A stretch of 64,000 nt of DNA from Prochlorococcus sp. AG-409-M05 (GTDB lineage: Bacteria; Cyanobacteriota; Cyanobacteriia; PCC-6307; Cyanobiaceae). Location of the stretch: positions 186,001-250,000 of the forward strand of contig QCKJ01000003.1 of NCBI GenBank assembly GCA_003215435.1, written 5' to 3'. Position numbers and translations under genes: made by a program. Below are positions 30,327-40,950 of the stretch, piece by piece. Position 1 is the first letter of the stretch. Every line of letters starts with the position of its first letter. The notes under the pieces were generated by a model, which saw only the letters and a program-made list of their open reading frames with translations, was not told where the DNA came from and made no database searches.

Positions 30327-31460
30327 ATGGCTGATTATTACGATCTTCTTGGAGTTAGTAAAAATGCTGATGGAGATACTCTTAAACGAGCATATAGACG
30401 TTTGGCACGTCAATATCACCCTGATATAAATAAAGATCCTGGAGCTGAAGATCGCTTTAAGGAAATAGGTAGAGCATATGAAGTTCTAGGAGATCCACAA
30501 ACCCGTGCTACTTACGATCAGTTTGGAGAGGCTGGTTTAGGTGGAGCTGCAGGGATGCCCGATATGGGTGATATGGGTGGCTTTGCAGATCTTTTTGAAA
30601 CTTTCTTTAGTGGATTTGGAGGTGCATCAGGTTCTCCTGGGCGTTCTCAAAGGAGAGGTCCTCAGCAGGGAGAGGATTTACGATATGACTTAACTATTGA
30701 TTTTGACCAGGCTGTTTTTGGGAAAGAGCGCGAAATTAAAATTCCCCATTTAGAAACTTGTGATAGCTGTCGAGGTAGTGGCGCAAAGGCAGGAAGTGGA
30801 CCAACTACTTGTAGTACTTGTGGAGGAGCTGGTCAGGTAAGGAGAGCGACAAGGACTCCTTTTGGGAGCTTTACTCAAGTTGCAGAATGTCCAGCATGTA
30901 ATGGCAGTGGTCAATTGATTTCGGATCCATGTGGATCTTGTTCAGGTAAGGGTGTACAACAGGTGAGGAAAAAATTGAGAATTAATATCCCTGCAGGTGT
31001 AGATACAGGAACTAGGTTAAGAATTTCTGGAGAAGGAAATGCTGGTATGAGAGGTGGTCCAACTGGTGATTTATATGTATTTTTGAAAGTTAAAAATCAT
31101 CCAAGATTGCGTCGTGATGGATTGAATGTTCTTTCAGAGGTTAATGTTAGTTATTTGCAGGCAATTCTTGGAGATACAATCGAAGTTGAAACTGTTGATG
31201 GACCTATAACTGTTGAAATACCTGTTGGAACCCAGCCAAATGCAGTCCTTACTTTAGAAAATAAAGGAATACCTAAGTTAGGTAATCCTGTAGCTAGAGG
31301 TAATCAGAAAATTTCTGTCTTTGTTCAACTTCCAACCAGGATTACTGATGAGGAAAAAAAATTACTTGAAGATTTAGCAGGATATCATTCAGCCAGAGGT
31401 CCTCAACACCATCACCATAAAAGTGGTCTATTCTCTCGACTGTTTGGCCAGAAAGGGTGA
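30327..31460 (+). CDS. dnaJ: Chaperone DnaJ, type I
   Basis: J-domain partner of DnaK. HPD is at residues 31-33; the Gly/Phe/Met-rich linker covers about 72-105. Four zinc repeats follow: [24 protein letters not shown] and CGSCSGKG. The C-terminal domain ends with a His-rich stretch, QHHHHKSG. All type I elements are present (377 residues). It is coupled to the next gene: the GTGA at 31457-31460 holds both the DnaJ stop and the downstream GTG start. Confidence 0.98.
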   Translation: MADYYDLLGVSKNADGDTLKRAYRRLARQYHPDINKDPGAEDRFKEIGRAYEVLGDPQTRATYDQFGEAGLGGAAGMPDMGDMGGFADLFETFFSGFGGASGSPGRSQRRGPQQGEDLRYDLTIDFDQAVFGKEREIKIPHLETCDSCRGSGAKAGSGPTTCSTCGGAGQVRRATRTPFGSFTQVAECPACNGSGQLISDPCGSCSGKGVQQVRKKLRINIPAGVDTGTRLRISGEGNAGMRGGPTGDLYVFLKVKNHPRLRRDGLNVLSEVNVSYLQAILGDTIEVETVDGPITVEIPVGTQPNAVLTLENKGIPKLGNPVARGNQKISVFVQLPTRITDEEKKLLEDLAGYHSARGPQHHHHKSGLFSRLFGQKG

Positions 31461-31699
31461 TCAATAATTCATCAACTCAATCTCTTGACCTTAGAGGAGT
31501 TCCCTGCCCGGCCAATTTTATTCGCTGCCGTCTTTTTATAGAACAATTAGAACCAAATAATTCCTTTTACTTAGAACTTGATAGGGGGGAAGCAGAAGAT
31601 AATGTTATATCAGGTCTTACGGAGGCAGGTCATAATATTGAGATATTATTTACTGAATCTAAATGGGTGCGCCTTAAGGTGACTTGTGTTGCCTCTTGA
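31457..31699 (+). CDS. TusA/SirA-like sulfur-carrier domain protein
   Basis: An 80-residue protein of the TusA/SirA/YedF fold. The key cysteine sits in [17 protein letters not shown]; classic TusA has a Cys-Pro-x-Pro motif, and here the second Pro is Asn, so sulfur-relay activity is likely but the subgroup differs. Start is GTG in a four-base overlap with dnaJ. The 3' end overlaps rsgA by 14 bases, so dnaJ, this gene and rsgA probably form one transcript. Confidence 0.8.
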   Translation: MINNSSTQSLDLRGVPCPANFIRCRLFIEQLEPNNSFYLELDRGEAEDNVISGLTEAGHNIEILFTESKWVRLKVTCVAS

Positions 31700-32603
31700 G
31701 GCATTTGTTTTGCAAGGTGTAGTTGTTGCTATAAAGGCAAATTATTTTCAAGTGGAAATTGATTTTTCAAATGATAAAAAATCATTTGAGCAAATTAAAA
31801 TTCAACGATTACTATGTACAAAAAGGAAAAAGCTTGATCATCAGGGTATCACTATTTATGTAGGGGACAAAGTTTATCTCGAGTCTATTGATTGGAATTA
31901 TGGTAGTGCTGTAATTACTAAGGTTGCCCAACGTAAAACTTTTTTAAGTCGCCCTCCAATAGCCAATGTTACTAAAGTTTTGGTTGTGTTGTCTTTTAAA
32001 AAACCAAAACTGGATTTTGATCAAGCCAGTCGATTTTTGCTAAAGGCAGAAGAAACAGGGTTAAATGTTGGCTTGATATTAAATAAAATTGACTTGTTAA
32101 ATAATGATGAGCTTATGGAATATTCAATGAGATTTAGATCATGGGGATATAGACCGCTTTTTGTCTCAGCCTCGACAGGAGAGGGCTTTCAGTCTTTAGT
32201 GGATGATCTTGAGATGAGTAAGCTATCAGTTTTTTGTGGTCCATCTGGTGTAGGAAAAACTAGCTTGTTAAATAGATTATTTCCGAATGCTGGTTTACGA
32301 ATTGCTGATGTTTCTGGTCGACTACAGCGTGGTCGTCACACAACTCGTAATATCGAACTATTTAATATAGGCTGTCAATCTAAAGTGGCAGATACACCAG
32401 GGTTTAATAGGCCAGAATTAGTTTCTAAAGCTTCTGATTTGGCTAAATTATTTCCAGAGATTCGCTCTCAGATTGAACTAACTAATTGTCGCTTCCGAGA
32501 TTGTTTACATCGAGATGAACCTGGGTGTGCAGTGAATAAAGATTGGGAAAGATATATTTTTTATCGGAATTGTATAGAAAGAATTTTAAATATTAGTCAG
32601 TAA
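31686..32603 (+). CDS. rsgA: Ribosome small-subunit GTPase RsgA
   Basis: Late 30S-assembly GTPase (YjeQ/EngC) with circularly permuted G motifs, seen here in the diagnostic order G4 ILNKIDLL, G5 VSASTGEG, G1 [10 protein letters not shown]3 ADTPGFN. An N-terminal OB-fold precedes and a Cys/His zinc knuckle [16 protein letters not shown] follows. The start is GTG at 31686 or the adjacent TTG; both lie inside the preceding gene. Its stop overlaps the convergent ebfC gene by 11 bases. Confidence 0.95.
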   Translation: MLPLEAFVLQGVVVAIKANYFQVEIDFSNDKKSFEQIKIQRLLCTKRKKLDHQGITIYVGDKVYLESIDWNYGSAVITKVAQRKTFLSRPPIANVTKVLVVLSFKKPKLDFDQASRFLLKAEETGLNVGLILNKIDLLNNDELMEYSMRFRSWGYRPLFVSASTGEGFQSLVDDLEMSKLSVFCGPSGVGKTSLLNRLFPNAGLRIADVSGRLQRGRHTTRNIELFNIGCQSKVADTPGFNRPELVSKASDLAKLFPEIRSQIELTNCRFRDCLHRDEPGCAVNKDWERYIFYRNCIERILNISQ

Positions 32604-32928
32604 CTCCAGGCAGATTGAGATTTCCTGTTAGTTCTTCCATTTTAGATTTCATGGTTGAAGTAGAAAGTTCATATGCATTTTGAAGAGCTAAAAGTGTTGC
32701 TTCTTCACAGGCAACTTGCCCTTCTTTTATTAGTGAGGGGTCAATCTCCACTCGAAGTGGCTTTTGATTTCCCGTTATCCATATATTTGCTCGACCATCT
32801 TGATTTGAGCCTTTGATTTCCATCGAATCCAATTCTTCTTGTAATTTCTGGGCATCTTGTTGGATCTGTTGAGCTTTCCGAAAGGCTTCGGTTAGTTGAC
32901 CAAAATTTGGAAGTCCGAATGCTGCCAT
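32593..32928 (-). CDS. ebfC: YbaB/EbfC nucleoid-associated protein
   Basis: A small DNA-binding protein of 111 residues in the YbaB/EbfC family. A helical N-terminal part ([20 protein letters not shown]) is followed by the beta-sheet core with [19 protein letters not shown] and a C-terminal helix [19 protein letters not shown]. It lies 23 bases downstream of murB on the same strand. The family usually sits beside dnaX/recR; here it follows murC-murB instead, as in other Prochlorococcus. Confidence 0.92.
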   Translation of the reverse strand: MAAFGLPNFGQLTEAFRKAQQIQQDAQKLQEELDSMEIKGSNQDGRANIWITGNQKPLRVEIDPSLIKEGQVACEEATLLALQNAYELSTSTMKSKMEELTGNLNLPGVTD

Positions 32929-32951
32929 GTTTTTTCCTATGAATAAACAGA

Positions 32952-33854
32952 TTAAACGTTTTGCTTGAAACCAACTCGTTTTACTTCTGGATTAAGAAGT
33001 AATCCATGTGATTCAAGCACTTGGTCTTGGATGAAATGGATCAATTCAAAGATGTCAGCGGCTTTTGCTCCCCCAGAATTAACAATAAAATTTGCATGTA
33101 CTTTAGAGACTTCTGCACCTCCTATTTGATATCCCTTGAGACCCAGCTCTTCTATTAATCGACCAGCTTTGAGTGGTTCTGGATTTCTAAAAACGCTACC
33201 ACAACTGGGTAGGTTATATGGCTGTGTTCTAAGCCTGTGGTTGAGATTCTGATTAGTAATTTCAGTTAATTTAATTCTTTCATGACCCGGCTCAAGTTGA
33301 AATCTTGCGGAGATGACTATAAGACTTTCATCTTGTAATCGACTTTGTCGATAGTCAAATAGCATTTCTCTATTGTTTAATCGGAATTGCTTTTGTGTAT
33401 CAATATCCATAACTAAAACTGATTCAACCCAATCAGCCATACAGCTTCCTTGTGCTCCAGCATTCATAGTTATTACTCCTCCAACTGTGCCCGGGATTCC
33501 TACTGACCATTCCAATCCATGTAGACCAGCTTTTGCTGCACGTCTTGCCAGAGTTGGGATGGGTTCACCTGCAAAGGCTTCCAAAATTCCAGTTTGAGGA
33601 TCTATATCATTTCCGATTAGTCTTTTCATACATAGACTCAGTCCTTCAATTTCTCCATCATTGATTAAAAGATTTGAACCTGCTCCAATGATTTGGTACG
33701 GGAGTGATGTCTTTTTTTTCCATTGAAGAAGATAATTTAATTCGTCAATATTAGTTGGCTCAGCCAACCATTCTGCCACGCCACCAACTCGCCAAGTTGT
33801 GTAGTTCGCTAAAGAGACGAATTTGTTTAGGTCATTTTCTTCAAATGATTTCAA
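32952..33854 (-). CDS. murB: UDP-N-acetylenolpyruvoylglucosamine reductase
   Basis: FAD enzyme making UDP-N-acetylmuramate for peptidoglycan. [15 protein letters not shown] and [19 protein letters not shown] bind FAD; the catalytic Ser is in [12 protein letters not shown], and the C-terminal [15 protein letters not shown] is typical. 300 residues, type II-like length. The start overlaps the end of murC by four bases. Confidence 0.97.
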   Translation of the reverse strand: MKSFEENDLNKFVSLANYTTWRVGGVAEWLAEPTNIDELNYLLQWKKKTSLPYQIIGAGSNLLINDGEIEGLSLCMKRLIGNDIDPQTGILEAFAGEPIPTLARRAAKAGLHGLEWSVGIPGTVGGVITMNAGAQGSCMADWVESVLVMDIDTQKQFRLNNREMLFDYRQSRLQDESLIVISARFQLEPGHERIKLTEITNQNLNHRLRTQPYNLPSCGSVFRNPEPLKAGRLIEELGLKGYQIGGAEVSKVHANFIVNSGGAKAADIFELIHFIQDQVLESHGLLLNPEVKRVGFKQNV

Positions 33855-35293
33855 GCAGCTAGAAAAGAAGTGAGTTGATTGTTTTTATCTTCTTTTATCA
33901 ATCTTCCCCAAAGACTATTGATATCACCAGCTCCAATTGTTAAGACAAGATCACCTCTTTTACTTTTCTCTTTAACAAGTCTTGATAAGTCATTGAGATT
34001 CCTCGATACGCAAATTGGGAGGTCACCTCTTATTTCTTGAATAGTATTTGCAAGTGCTTCAGTCGATGCGCCATCAATAGGCTTTTCTCCTGCTCCATAT
34101 ATTGGAGCAAGTAGTAAAGAGTCCGCAGATGAAAGTGCGGTTGCGAATGCTTTAATAAATTCTTTGGTGCGACTATATCTATGGGGTTGGAATACAATCA
34201 GAAGCCTCTTTGGTCTTGTTGAAAAAGGACTCCTGTCACTTTCTATCATTAACTTTGCCATAGCAATGGTTGCTTTGATTTCACTAGGGTGGTGTGCATA
34301 ATCATCAACAATTAGACGACCATTCCAGCTCCCTCTATAATCAAATCTTCTTCTTGGAGCTTCTAAAGAATTTATCGATTTTTTTATATCTGAATATGAT
34401 AAACCTGCCATCCTACATGCACCTATTGATGCAATTATATTGCTTAAATTATGTAATCCAGGAATTGGCATTGTAATGTTATCGATAAACGAACCTCGCT
34501 CGTAAATACTTGCAATTGTTTGTCTTCCATCTAACTTGATTGGTATTGCGGCAAAGTCTACACTTTTGTTTTTTGTTGACCATGAAGCAGTAGATTTAAA
34601 ATTATTCCTAAGGATTTTGCAGTCATAATTAACTAGCAGCTGATTGCATTTCTTTGCAAATATTTGCATCGTATTGATTAATTCATTTAAGCTCGCATAA
34701 TGATCAGTGTGATCTAATTCAAGATTTGTGATTATACCAATCTTTGGTTCAAATTTGATTAGGCTCCCATCTGATTCATCAGCTTCTGCTATTAATAATT
34801 CTCCTGTGCCAGCATGTGCATTTCTTCCGTAAAAAGGAACACATCCACCAATTAATGATGTTGGGTCTCGATTGGCTATAGCTAAAAAAGTTGTAATGAA
34901 TGTACTAGTTGTAGTTTTCCCATGACTGCCAGCTATAGCAATTGATGGCTGACTTTTAATTAGTGCTGCAAGTAAGTCTGATCTATGCCATATCTCTAAG
35001 CCTGCTGCTTTAGCTGCAGTCAGTTCCGGATTGTTTTTTGGTATCGCTGAGCTGATTACTATGAGTGGCTGTTTTGTTCTCCTAAAACATATTGTCTTGA
35101 TATTTGAAGGACTTTGTTTCTGGAAAACTTTGACACCTTCGTCAATCAAGTTTTGAATATTTTCATTGTTGCTTGGGTCAGAGCCTGAAATGCAAAAGCC
35201 TCTTTGAGCAAGGATTAAAGCAAGTGCAGACATGCCAATTCCGCCTGCACCTATGAAGTGAATGGGTCGTTGGCGGTCTAGCGAGCTATGCAA
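33851..35293 (-). CDS. murC: UDP-N-acetylmuramate--L-alanine ligase
   Basis: Adds L-alanine to UDP-MurNAc, the first amino-acid step in peptidoglycan precursor synthesis. An N-terminal Rossmann loop [18 protein letters not shown] is followed by ATP-binding [28 protein letters not shown], and [15 protein letters not shown]. 480 residues. It leads murC-murB-ebfC and is divergent from gap2 across 197 bases. Confidence 0.97.
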   Translation of the reverse strand: MHSSLDRQRPIHFIGAGGIGMSALALILAQRGFCISGSDPSNNENIQNLIDEGVKVFQKQSPSNIKTICFRRTKQPLIVISSAIPKNNPELTAAKAAGLEIWHRSDLLAALIKSQPSIAIAGSHGKTTTSTFITTFLAIANRDPTSLIGGCVPFYGRNAHAGTGELLIAEADESDGSLIKFEPKIGIITNLELDHTDHYASLNELINTMQIFAKKCNQLLVNYDCKILRNNFKSTASWSTKNKSVDFAAIPIKLDGRQTIASIYERGSFIDNITMPIPGLHNLSNIIASIGACRMAGLSYSDIKKSINSLEAPRRRFDYRGSWNGRLIVDDYAHHPSEIKATIAMAKLMIESDRSPFSTRPKRLLIVFQPHRYSRTKEFIKAFATALSSADSLLLAPIYGAGEKPIDGASTEALANTIQEIRGDLPICVSRNLNDLSRLVKEKSKRGDLVLTIGAGDINSLWGRLIKEDKNNQLTSFLAA

Positions 35294-35490
35294 TGAGCTT
35301 GTCTAGGAGACCGAAACATAGTTCAGACTTTGCTGAAAGGCTAATTTTCCCCATGATTTTGTTTTGTTTGCGAGTGGAAACCCCAGTGTTTATACAAACT
35401 TTTTCATGTTGCTACAGATTTTATAGGGGGGAATGAACCCATTTCTGTATGATCACCGCCTAAACCTTTCGAGCTTTTCAGCAGTTTGTT

Positions 35491-36513
35491 ATGACTCTTC
35501 GTGTTGCGATCAATGGATTCGGCCGGATTGGTCGCAACTTCATGCGTTGTTGGTTGAGTCGTGGAGCCAATACCGGAATAGAAGTTGTTGGAATCAATGT
35601 GACTTCTGATCCAAAGACAAATGCTCATCTTTTGAAGTACGACTCTATTTTGGGCCAGATCAAAGATGCTGAGATTGATTACACCGACGACACTTTTATA
35701 ATTAATGGAAAAACTATTAAATGCTTTTCTGATCGAAACCCCCTTAATCTTCCCTGGAAAGAATGGGGAATTGATTTAGTTATTGAATCTACAGGTGTTT
35801 TTAATACTGATGTAGGTGCTAGTAAGCATATAGAAGCTGGTGCGAAAAAAGTTATTTTGACAGCTCCTGGTAAGGGTGATGGAGTTGGTACATATGTAGT
35901 AGGAGTCAATGCTGATCAATATCGTCATGAGGATTTTAATATTCTTAGTAATGCAAGTTGTACTACTAACTGTTTAGCGCCGGTTGTAAAAGTACTTGAT
36001 CAGACTTTCGGTATTAACAAAGGCTTGATGACTACAATTCATAGCTATACAGGTGATCAACGAATTCTCGACAACAGCCACAGGGATCTTCGTCGTGCCC
36101 GTGCTGCGGCAATGAATATTGTTCCTACATCTACTGGTGCTGCTAAGGCTGTTGCTTTGGTTTACCCTCAGATGAAAGGGAAACTGACAGGCATTGCAAT
36201 GCGAGTGCCTACTCCGAATGTTTCTGCAGTTGATCTTGTCTTTGAATCTGCTAGAGCAACCTCTGCAGAAGAAGTCAATGCTGCTTTAAAAGCCTCTTCA
36301 CAGGGGGAAATGAAGGGCATTATTAAATATGGAGATCTTCCCTTGGTTTCAAGTGACTATGCAGGTACTGATGAGTCTTCCATAGTTGATGAAGCTTTAA
36401 CTATGACCATTGCTGACAACATGGTTAAGGTTCTGGCTTGGTATGACAATGAGTGGGGCTATAGCCAGCGTGTTGTAGATCTAGCTGAAATTGTTGCGAA
36501 GAAATGGCAGTAA
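35491..36513 (+). CDS. gap2: Glyceraldehyde-3-phosphate dehydrogenase, chloroplast-type Gap2
   Basis: Calvin-cycle and gluconeogenic [19 protein letters not shown] is the coenzyme fold; catalytic Cys157 lies in [12 protein letters not shown]; the C-terminal [11 protein letters not shown] is intact. The segment after the second strand ([20 protein letters not shown]) resembles plastid GapA/B rather than glycolytic GapC, which fits a dual NAD(P)H photosynthetic enzyme. No CP12-like C-terminal extension is present. A possible -10 element TATGAT lies at 35448-35453, without a clear -35. Confidence 0.96.
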   Translation: MTLRVAINGFGRIGRNFMRCWLSRGANTGIEVVGINVTSDPKTNAHLLKYDSILGQIKDAEIDYTDDTFIINGKTIKCFSDRNPLNLPWKEWGIDLVIESTGVFNTDVGASKHIEAGAKKVILTAPGKGDGVGTYVVGVNADQYRHEDFNILSNASCTTNCLAPVVKVLDQTFGINKGLMTTIHSYTGDQRILDNSHRDLRRARAAAMNIVPTSTGAAKAVALVYPQMKGKLTGIAMRVPTPNVSAVDLVFESARATSAEEVNAALKASSQGEMKGIIKYGDLPLVSSDYAGTDESSIVDEALTMTIADNMVKVLAWYDNEWGYSQRVVDLAEIVAKKWQ

Positions 36514-36523
36514 TTTTTCAAAG

Positions 36524-37504
36524 TTAAAAATGTTTGAAATTGTTTGTTGATGGGACTATTTCTTTTCCGTTGCTCCAAGTAACTATTGATGGTCCGGGTT
36601 TTATGCATCCAATGATTTGACTACTAGCACAAGTCTTGATCCAGGCCTTAGCCCATTGAGGAGGAAGGCTTACAACAATTTCAAAGTCCTCCCCTCCAGA
36701 CAGACACCAATCCTGCCATTCTTTACCCGTAGGCCAATCCGGGCTTGTTGGGAGTTTCTCATAATCAAGCTCTGCTAGACATTTGCTGCCTTTACAAAGG
36801 TTTTTAACTGCCTCAAGTAGTCCATCACTACTATCAGTCCCTCCTGCCCGCCAGGGAAGGTTTTTGGGCTTACATTTTTTAAGGGTATCAAGAGCAATAA
36901 GATTTGGTTCAGGTCTTTGATGGGCAATAATTGCTTTGTTTTTGAGATCTTCTTTTAAAAGTATTTTCTTAGGGATTTCTTCACTCCGTAATAGTGCAAG
37001 ACCTAGACGACTTAGCCCATGAGGTCCACTAACAACTAAATAATCACCTGGTAAAGCCTTGTTTCGAAGGAGCCTAAGTGGGCCCAGGGTACCTACGGCT
37101 GTTATTGCTATAACTTTTTCTTTGCCACACGAGCAGTCACCCCCCAGCAATTTTCCGCCAAATTTATTTAATGCTAATGAAATCCCTTCATAAACCCCTT
37201 CAATCCAAGACCATGTGGTTGTTGGAGGGACAACTAGTCCTACAGTAATTCCAATGATTTCATGGACGCCACTTGCAACAAGGTCAGAAATATTTGCAGC
37301 TGTAGCTCTCCATCCGATGTCTTGGGGACTTGTTGTGAGTTCAGTGAAATGAATTCCATCAACTAATAAATCGGTATTTATCAGTATTTCTTTACCTTCA
37401 GGATTGAACTGAGCGGTGTCGTCGGTGAATTGACCAGGAGGTGCAAAATTTGCTAATCGCTTGAGAAGCTCTTCTTCTCCAAGTTGTTCTATTGTTTCTG
37501 ACAT
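36524..37504 (-). CDS. thiL: Thiamine-monophosphate kinase
   Basis: Phosphorylates thiamine phosphate to thiamine pyrophosphate. The metal-binding N-terminus reads FTDDTAQFN, followed by NTDLLVDGIHF, RATAANISDLVASG and KLLGGDCS. GTDSSDGLL and CLSGGEDFEIVVSLP occur in the second domain. 326 residues. It converges with gap2 (10 bases) and follows the cyclophilin gene by eight bases on the same strand. thiG in this window belongs to the same pathway but is far away. Confidence 0.95.
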   Translation of the reverse strand: MSETIEQLGEEELLKRLANFAPPGQFTDDTAQFNPEGKEILINTDLLVDGIHFTELTTSPQDIGWRATAANISDLVASGVHEIIGITVGLVVPPTTTWSWIEGVYEGISLALNKFGGKLLGGDCSCGKEKVIAITAVGTLGPLRLLRNKALPGDYLVVSGPHGLSRLGLALLRSEEIPKKILLKEDLKNKAIIAHQRPEPNLIALDTLKKCKPKNLPWRAGGTDSSDGLLEAVKNLCKGSKCLAELDYEKLPTSPDWPTGKEWQDWCLSGGEDFEIVVSLPPQWAKAWIKTCASSQIIGCIKPGPSIVTWSNGKEIVPSTNNFKHF

Positions 37505-37512
37505 GCCTTATT

Positions 37513-38595
37513 TCATGCTTTGGCTTTAAAATTTTCTGCTCCTTGAACAACATTAATTGATAGGATTTTGTCCTGAACATCTAGCTTTTTCAATATTTTT
37601 AATCCTTTCACTACATAACCAAAGGCTGCATTTCGACCATCAACAAGATTAAGCCCAGCAGGAGTAAGTTCTGGTTCATATAGGAAAAAGAAGAATTGTG
37701 ATGACCCATCGTCAAGAGCATTAGCTGAATGAGCCCATCCAAGAGTCCCAAGAGCAGCAAATGGCAGAACAGGTGTGGCTTTGTAAATTCCTATGTCTTC
37801 AAAAGTTTCGTTATAGAAGGGTCTTTGTTCGTTTGGAACACGGATTTCTAGAGGTACATGGCGTTCTTGTTGTGTGTTGGGGTCTACATACCCAAGCGCA
37901 GGGCCTTCAGGGTCACCTGTTTGTAGTACATAAAAGTCTTCAGCTCTTGTAAATGGGAGATTCTTGTAGAAATCTTTTTGCACAAGATCTATAAATGCAC
38001 CCCCTGTTAATGGTGCGTTAAAACCATCTATCACAGCAGTCATTTCGCCTTTAGTGGTTGTAATTTCAACCGTTGCTCGACCTAATAGCCTGGGTAAATC
38101 TTCAAATTCTTGTGGAATGGTGTATGGGAAGGAATCAATTGTTAGCTCTTCTAGTTCACCAATTTGATCGAGACTTTTTTCGCGCATAGATATATACCCA
38201 TCTGTATCATGAGCACTCGCTTGCTGATTTAGATTTTTAAGATTTTTAGTTAGATCATTAAGGATTTTTTCACCTTTTTTTTTCTTGGCTTCAGGGATTG
38301 ATTGAAGGATTTGAATATTTCGTGATGTTGCAACAAATTCGCTAGAACTAGCAGCTTCTGAAAGAGCATCCCATCGATTTCCCCTCAGGGTTGAAACTTC
38401 TCTGATAGTTGCTTCTAAATTATGTTGCATTTTTCTCAGATCTTTTTGCCTTGTTGGCAAAGCATTTCGAAGTATTGAAGGACCATCTGTCACTGCGTTT
38501 CCTGCTGGCAACGCAGCTAGTAAAGGTTGTTCGCAAGCAAAGAGCATCGCAATGATTAGAGTTAAAGGCTTCAAAATGGGATTAAATGCGCGCAT
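37513..38595 (-). CDS. Exported cyclophilin-type peptidyl-prolyl isomerase (TLP40-like)
   Basis: 360 residues: a signal peptide (PLTLIIAMLFACEQPLLAALPAG region), a helical domain to about residue 170, and a C-terminal cyclophilin domain (FIDLVQKDFYKNLPFTR, VLQTGDPEG, YEPELTPAGLNLVDGRNAAFGYV). This matches the plant thylakoid-lumen protein TLP40 in layout. The usual cyclophilin QGGDF is QTGDP and the region round the catalytic Arg is altered, so isomerase activity may be weak. Divergent from efp across 65 bases. Confidence 0.87.
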   Translation of the reverse strand: MRAFNPILKPLTLIIAMLFACEQPLLAALPAGNAVTDGPSILRNALPTRQKDLRKMQHNLEATIREVSTLRGNRWDALSEAASSSEFVATSRNIQILQSIPEAKKKKGEKILNDLTKNLKNLNQQASAHDTDGYISMREKSLDQIGELEELTIDSFPYTIPQEFEDLPRLLGRATVEITTTKGEMTAVIDGFNAPLTGGAFIDLVQKDFYKNLPFTRAEDFYVLQTGDPEGPALGYVDPNTQQERHVPLEIRVPNEQRPFYNETFEDIGIYKATPVLPFAALGTLGWAHSANALDDGSSQFFFFLYEPELTPAGLNLVDGRNAAFGYVVKGLKILKKLDVQDKILSINVVQGAENFKAKA

Positions 38596-38660
38596 GTGCT
38601 AATGAGTTCCTACTTGAACTTTCGCACAGCCGTATGATCCATTTGTTCCGTTAAGTGGGA

Positions 38661-39221
38661 ATGATCTCTTCAAATGACTTCCGCACTGGCACCACGATTG
38701 AGTTGGATGGCGTTGTTTGGCGTGTAGTCGAGTTTTTGCATGTCAAGCCTGGTAAAGGTTCAGCCTTTGTAAGAACCAAACTGAAAGCTGTTCAAAGTGG
38801 CAATGTGGTTGAGAAGACTTTTAGGGCAGGAGAGATGGTCCCTCAAGCGCTCCTTGAGAAGTCCACCCTTCAACATACCTATAAGGAATCTGCTGATTTT
38901 GTTTTTATGGACATGAATAGTTATGAGGAAACTAGACTTACTGCGCAACAGATTGGTCCAGGTTCCAAATACCTAAAAGAAGGAATGGAAGTTAATGTTG
39001 TTTATTGGAATGGAAAGCCATTGGAGGTTGAACTCCCAAATTCTGTGGTTTTAGAAATCAAAGAAACAGATCCTGGTGTGAAGGGTGACACAGCTACAGG
39101 AGGGACAAAACCAGCTATCCTTGAAACCGGTGCACAAGTAATGGTTCCCCTTTTTATATCTGTTGGTGAGAAAATTAAAGTAGATACACGTAATGACAGT
39201 TATCTAGGTCGTGAGAATTAA
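38661..39221 (+). CDS. efp: Elongation factor P
   Basis: Relieves ribosome stalling at proline runs. The ATG at 38661 gives 186 residues, the standard length, beginning [10 protein letters not shown]; a GTG two codons earlier is possible. The tip loop with the modifiable lysine is [14 protein letters not shown]. It overlaps accB by one base (TAATG), an efp-accB pair common in cyanobacteria. Confidence 0.97.
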   Translation: MISSNDFRTGTTIELDGVVWRVVEFLHVKPGKGSAFVRTKLKAVQSGNVVEKTFRAGEMVPQALLEKSTLQHTYKESADFVFMDMNSYEETRLTAQQIGPGSKYLKEGMEVNVVYWNGKPLEVELPNSVVLEIKETDPGVKGDTATGGTKPAILETGAQVMVPLFISVGEKIKVDTRNDSYLGREN

Positions 39222-39721
39222 TGACTATGCAGCTAGACCATGATGAGCTTCATCGCTTACTCGCAGCATTGGCTGAAAGCGATATTCAGGAATTTCGTTT
39301 GGAGGGGGACGATTTTCGCTTAGAAGTGAGGCGCAATATTCCTTCTCCTTCTTTAGTCACTTCAATGATTCCAGCACCTACTGTTGTTGATCAAGGAGTT
39401 GCATCAACTATTTCAGAATCTAAATCTGAGAGTTCTGTAGTTGGAACGCCTCCACCAGTAGTTCCTGCTTCACGATCAGATCTGGTTGATGTTTCGGCTC
39501 CAATGGTTGGGACTTTCTATCGTGCTCCGTCGCCTGATGATGCACCATTTGTTGAAGTAGGTAGTCGAATTAGCCTTGGGCAGACAGTTTGTATTCTTGA
39601 AGCTATGAAACTTATGAATGAGCTGGAGTCTGAAGTTAGTGGGGAGGTTGTTGAGATTCTTGTTGAGAATGGAACTCCTGTGGAGTATGGCCAAGTTTTA
39701 ATGAGGGTAAAACCTTCTTAA
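39221..39721 (+). CDS. accB: Acetyl-CoA carboxylase biotin carboxyl carrier protein
   Basis: BCCP, carrier of carboxybiotin in fatty-acid synthesis. Biotin attaches to K130 in [12 protein letters not shown]; a Pro/Ala/Ser linker covers about residues 42-85 and the biotinyl domain starts at [12 protein letters not shown]. Ends four bases into the convergent pdxA gene. Confidence 0.97.
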   Translation: MTMQLDHDELHRLLAALAESDIQEFRLEGDDFRLEVRRNIPSPSLVTSMIPAPTVVDQGVASTISESKSESSVVGTPPPVVPASRSDLVDVSAPMVGTFYRAPSPDDAPFVEVGSRISLGQTVCILEAMKLMNELESEVSGEVVEILVENGTPVEYGQVLMRVKPS

Positions 39722-40761
39722 ATCCTCAGCGAAGGGATTATTTGCAGATCTAAGGCTGCTTGTAATGCAGCGATCATGCTGCTTGGGTTAGCGATGCCCT
39801 TTCCGGCTATATCAAAGGCTGTTCCATGATCTGGTGATGTTCTTATAAAAGGTAGGCCTAATGTTGTATTTACTGCTTCGTCGAATGCAAGTAATTTCAT
39901 AGGGATAAGGCCTTGGTCATGATAAAGGGCTAAATATCCGTCGGGCACATTTGATGTGGAATTTCTTTCCCATGCTTTTGCTGCTGAAAGCCAGCAGATG
40001 TCAGGTGGTAGTGGTCCGTCGAGGCTGGCTTCAGGATGATTTTTTTTCCAAATCTCAAGATTTGGCTCTAGCCATGTTATTTCTTCATTTCCAAGTTGAC
40101 CTTTCTCTCCTGAGTGTGGGTTAAGACCTGCTACTGCAAGGTGTGGCTTGTTGTTAAATTGACTACAGAATTTTAACAAGGTGTTTAATTTTGTTGTGAT
40201 TAGTTTTGAGGTTAATTCGTTAGGAACTTTTCTTAATGGGATATGTGATGTTGCTAGTAGAGTGTTAAATCTCCAACCACTTTTTGGTGAGATTGCTGTG
40301 AATAGCATGGAAACATCTTTGCTATTTGTTATTTCTGCTAGTCTTTCAGTCTGACCTGAATATATGTGACCAGCTTGAAACCAAGCATATTTTGCAATCG
40401 GTCCAGTTACTAAAGAAATAGAATTATCTTTAGCTGACAACTCGATTGCTTTTGTTAACCAATTAAAACTAGCATTTCCAGTAATTGCATTAGGTTGGCC
40501 AGGAGTAATTGATTTATTTATTGGTAAATCTTCAATATCTATATGTTTAGGGTTTGCAAGTTGACTAATTCCTTTTGCAGTTAGTTGCTCATAGGTTATC
40601 TCTAGATTTTTTCGACAACCTACAATTATGGGATGGATGCTTTTCATAAATCTTGGTTCAGCAAGAGCTTTGAGTATTATTTCCATTCCTATCCCTGCAG
40701 GATCTCCCATAGAGATGACAACCTGCCTCTTAGTATTTTTCATTTGAGAGTTGCTTTTCAT
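39718..40761 (-). CDS. pdxA: 4-hydroxythreonine-4-phosphate dehydrogenase
   Basis: NAD-dependent enzyme of the DXP-dependent pyridoxal phosphate pathway. Blocks: [44 protein letters not shown] and [17 protein letters not shown]. 347 residues from the first ATG at 40761; the ATG at 40743 (six codons in) may be the true start and would separate it from the divergent small gene, whose ATG shares the same CATG. Confidence 0.95.
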   Translation of the reverse strand: MKSNSQMKNTKRQVVISMGDPAGIGMEIILKALAEPRFMKSIHPIIVGCRKNLEITYEQLTAKGISQLANPKHIDIEDLPINKSITPGQPNAITGNASFNWLTKAIELSAKDNSISLVTGPIAKYAWFQAGHIYSGQTERLAEITNSKDVSMLFTAISPKSGWRFNTLLATSHIPLRKVPNELTSKLITTKLNTLLKFCSQFNNKPHLAVAGLNPHSGEKGQLGNEEITWLEPNLEIWKKNHPEASLDGPLPPDICWLSAAKAWERNSTSNVPDGYLALYHDQGLIPMKLLAFDEAVNTTLGLPFIRTSPDHGTAFDIAGKGIANPSSMIAALQAALDLQIIPSLRI

Positions 40762-40945
40762 GTTGCGTATTTTATCCCTTGGATTAGTGACTTTTGCATT
40801 AGTTGCAGGACTTAAAAATGGTTGGTTGGTGATTAAATGGTCTCAATTTTTTCATGATATTGGATATACTTCTATTGATCCTCGGAAGCCAATGAATTGG
40901 TCAAAATTGCTTCTTGATAAATCTGTTCAGGACTTAAGAAATTAA
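40760..40945 (+). CDS. Small membrane protein, unknown function
   Basis: A 61-residue frame with an N-terminal hydrophobic helix (residues 2-19, ending in GLKNGWLVIKW) and a polar tail rich in Asp, Lys and Ser. Composition is protein-like and it fits exactly between the divergent pdxA and the minus-strand epimerase, whose stop is five bases beyond its own. I do not recognise a family. The ATG at 40760 overlaps the pdxA start codon on the other strand. Confidence 0.55.
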   Translation: MLRILSLGLVTFALVAGLKNGWLVIKWSQFFHDIGYTSIDPRKPMNWSKLLLDKSVQDLRN

Positions 40946-40950
40946 TGCTT

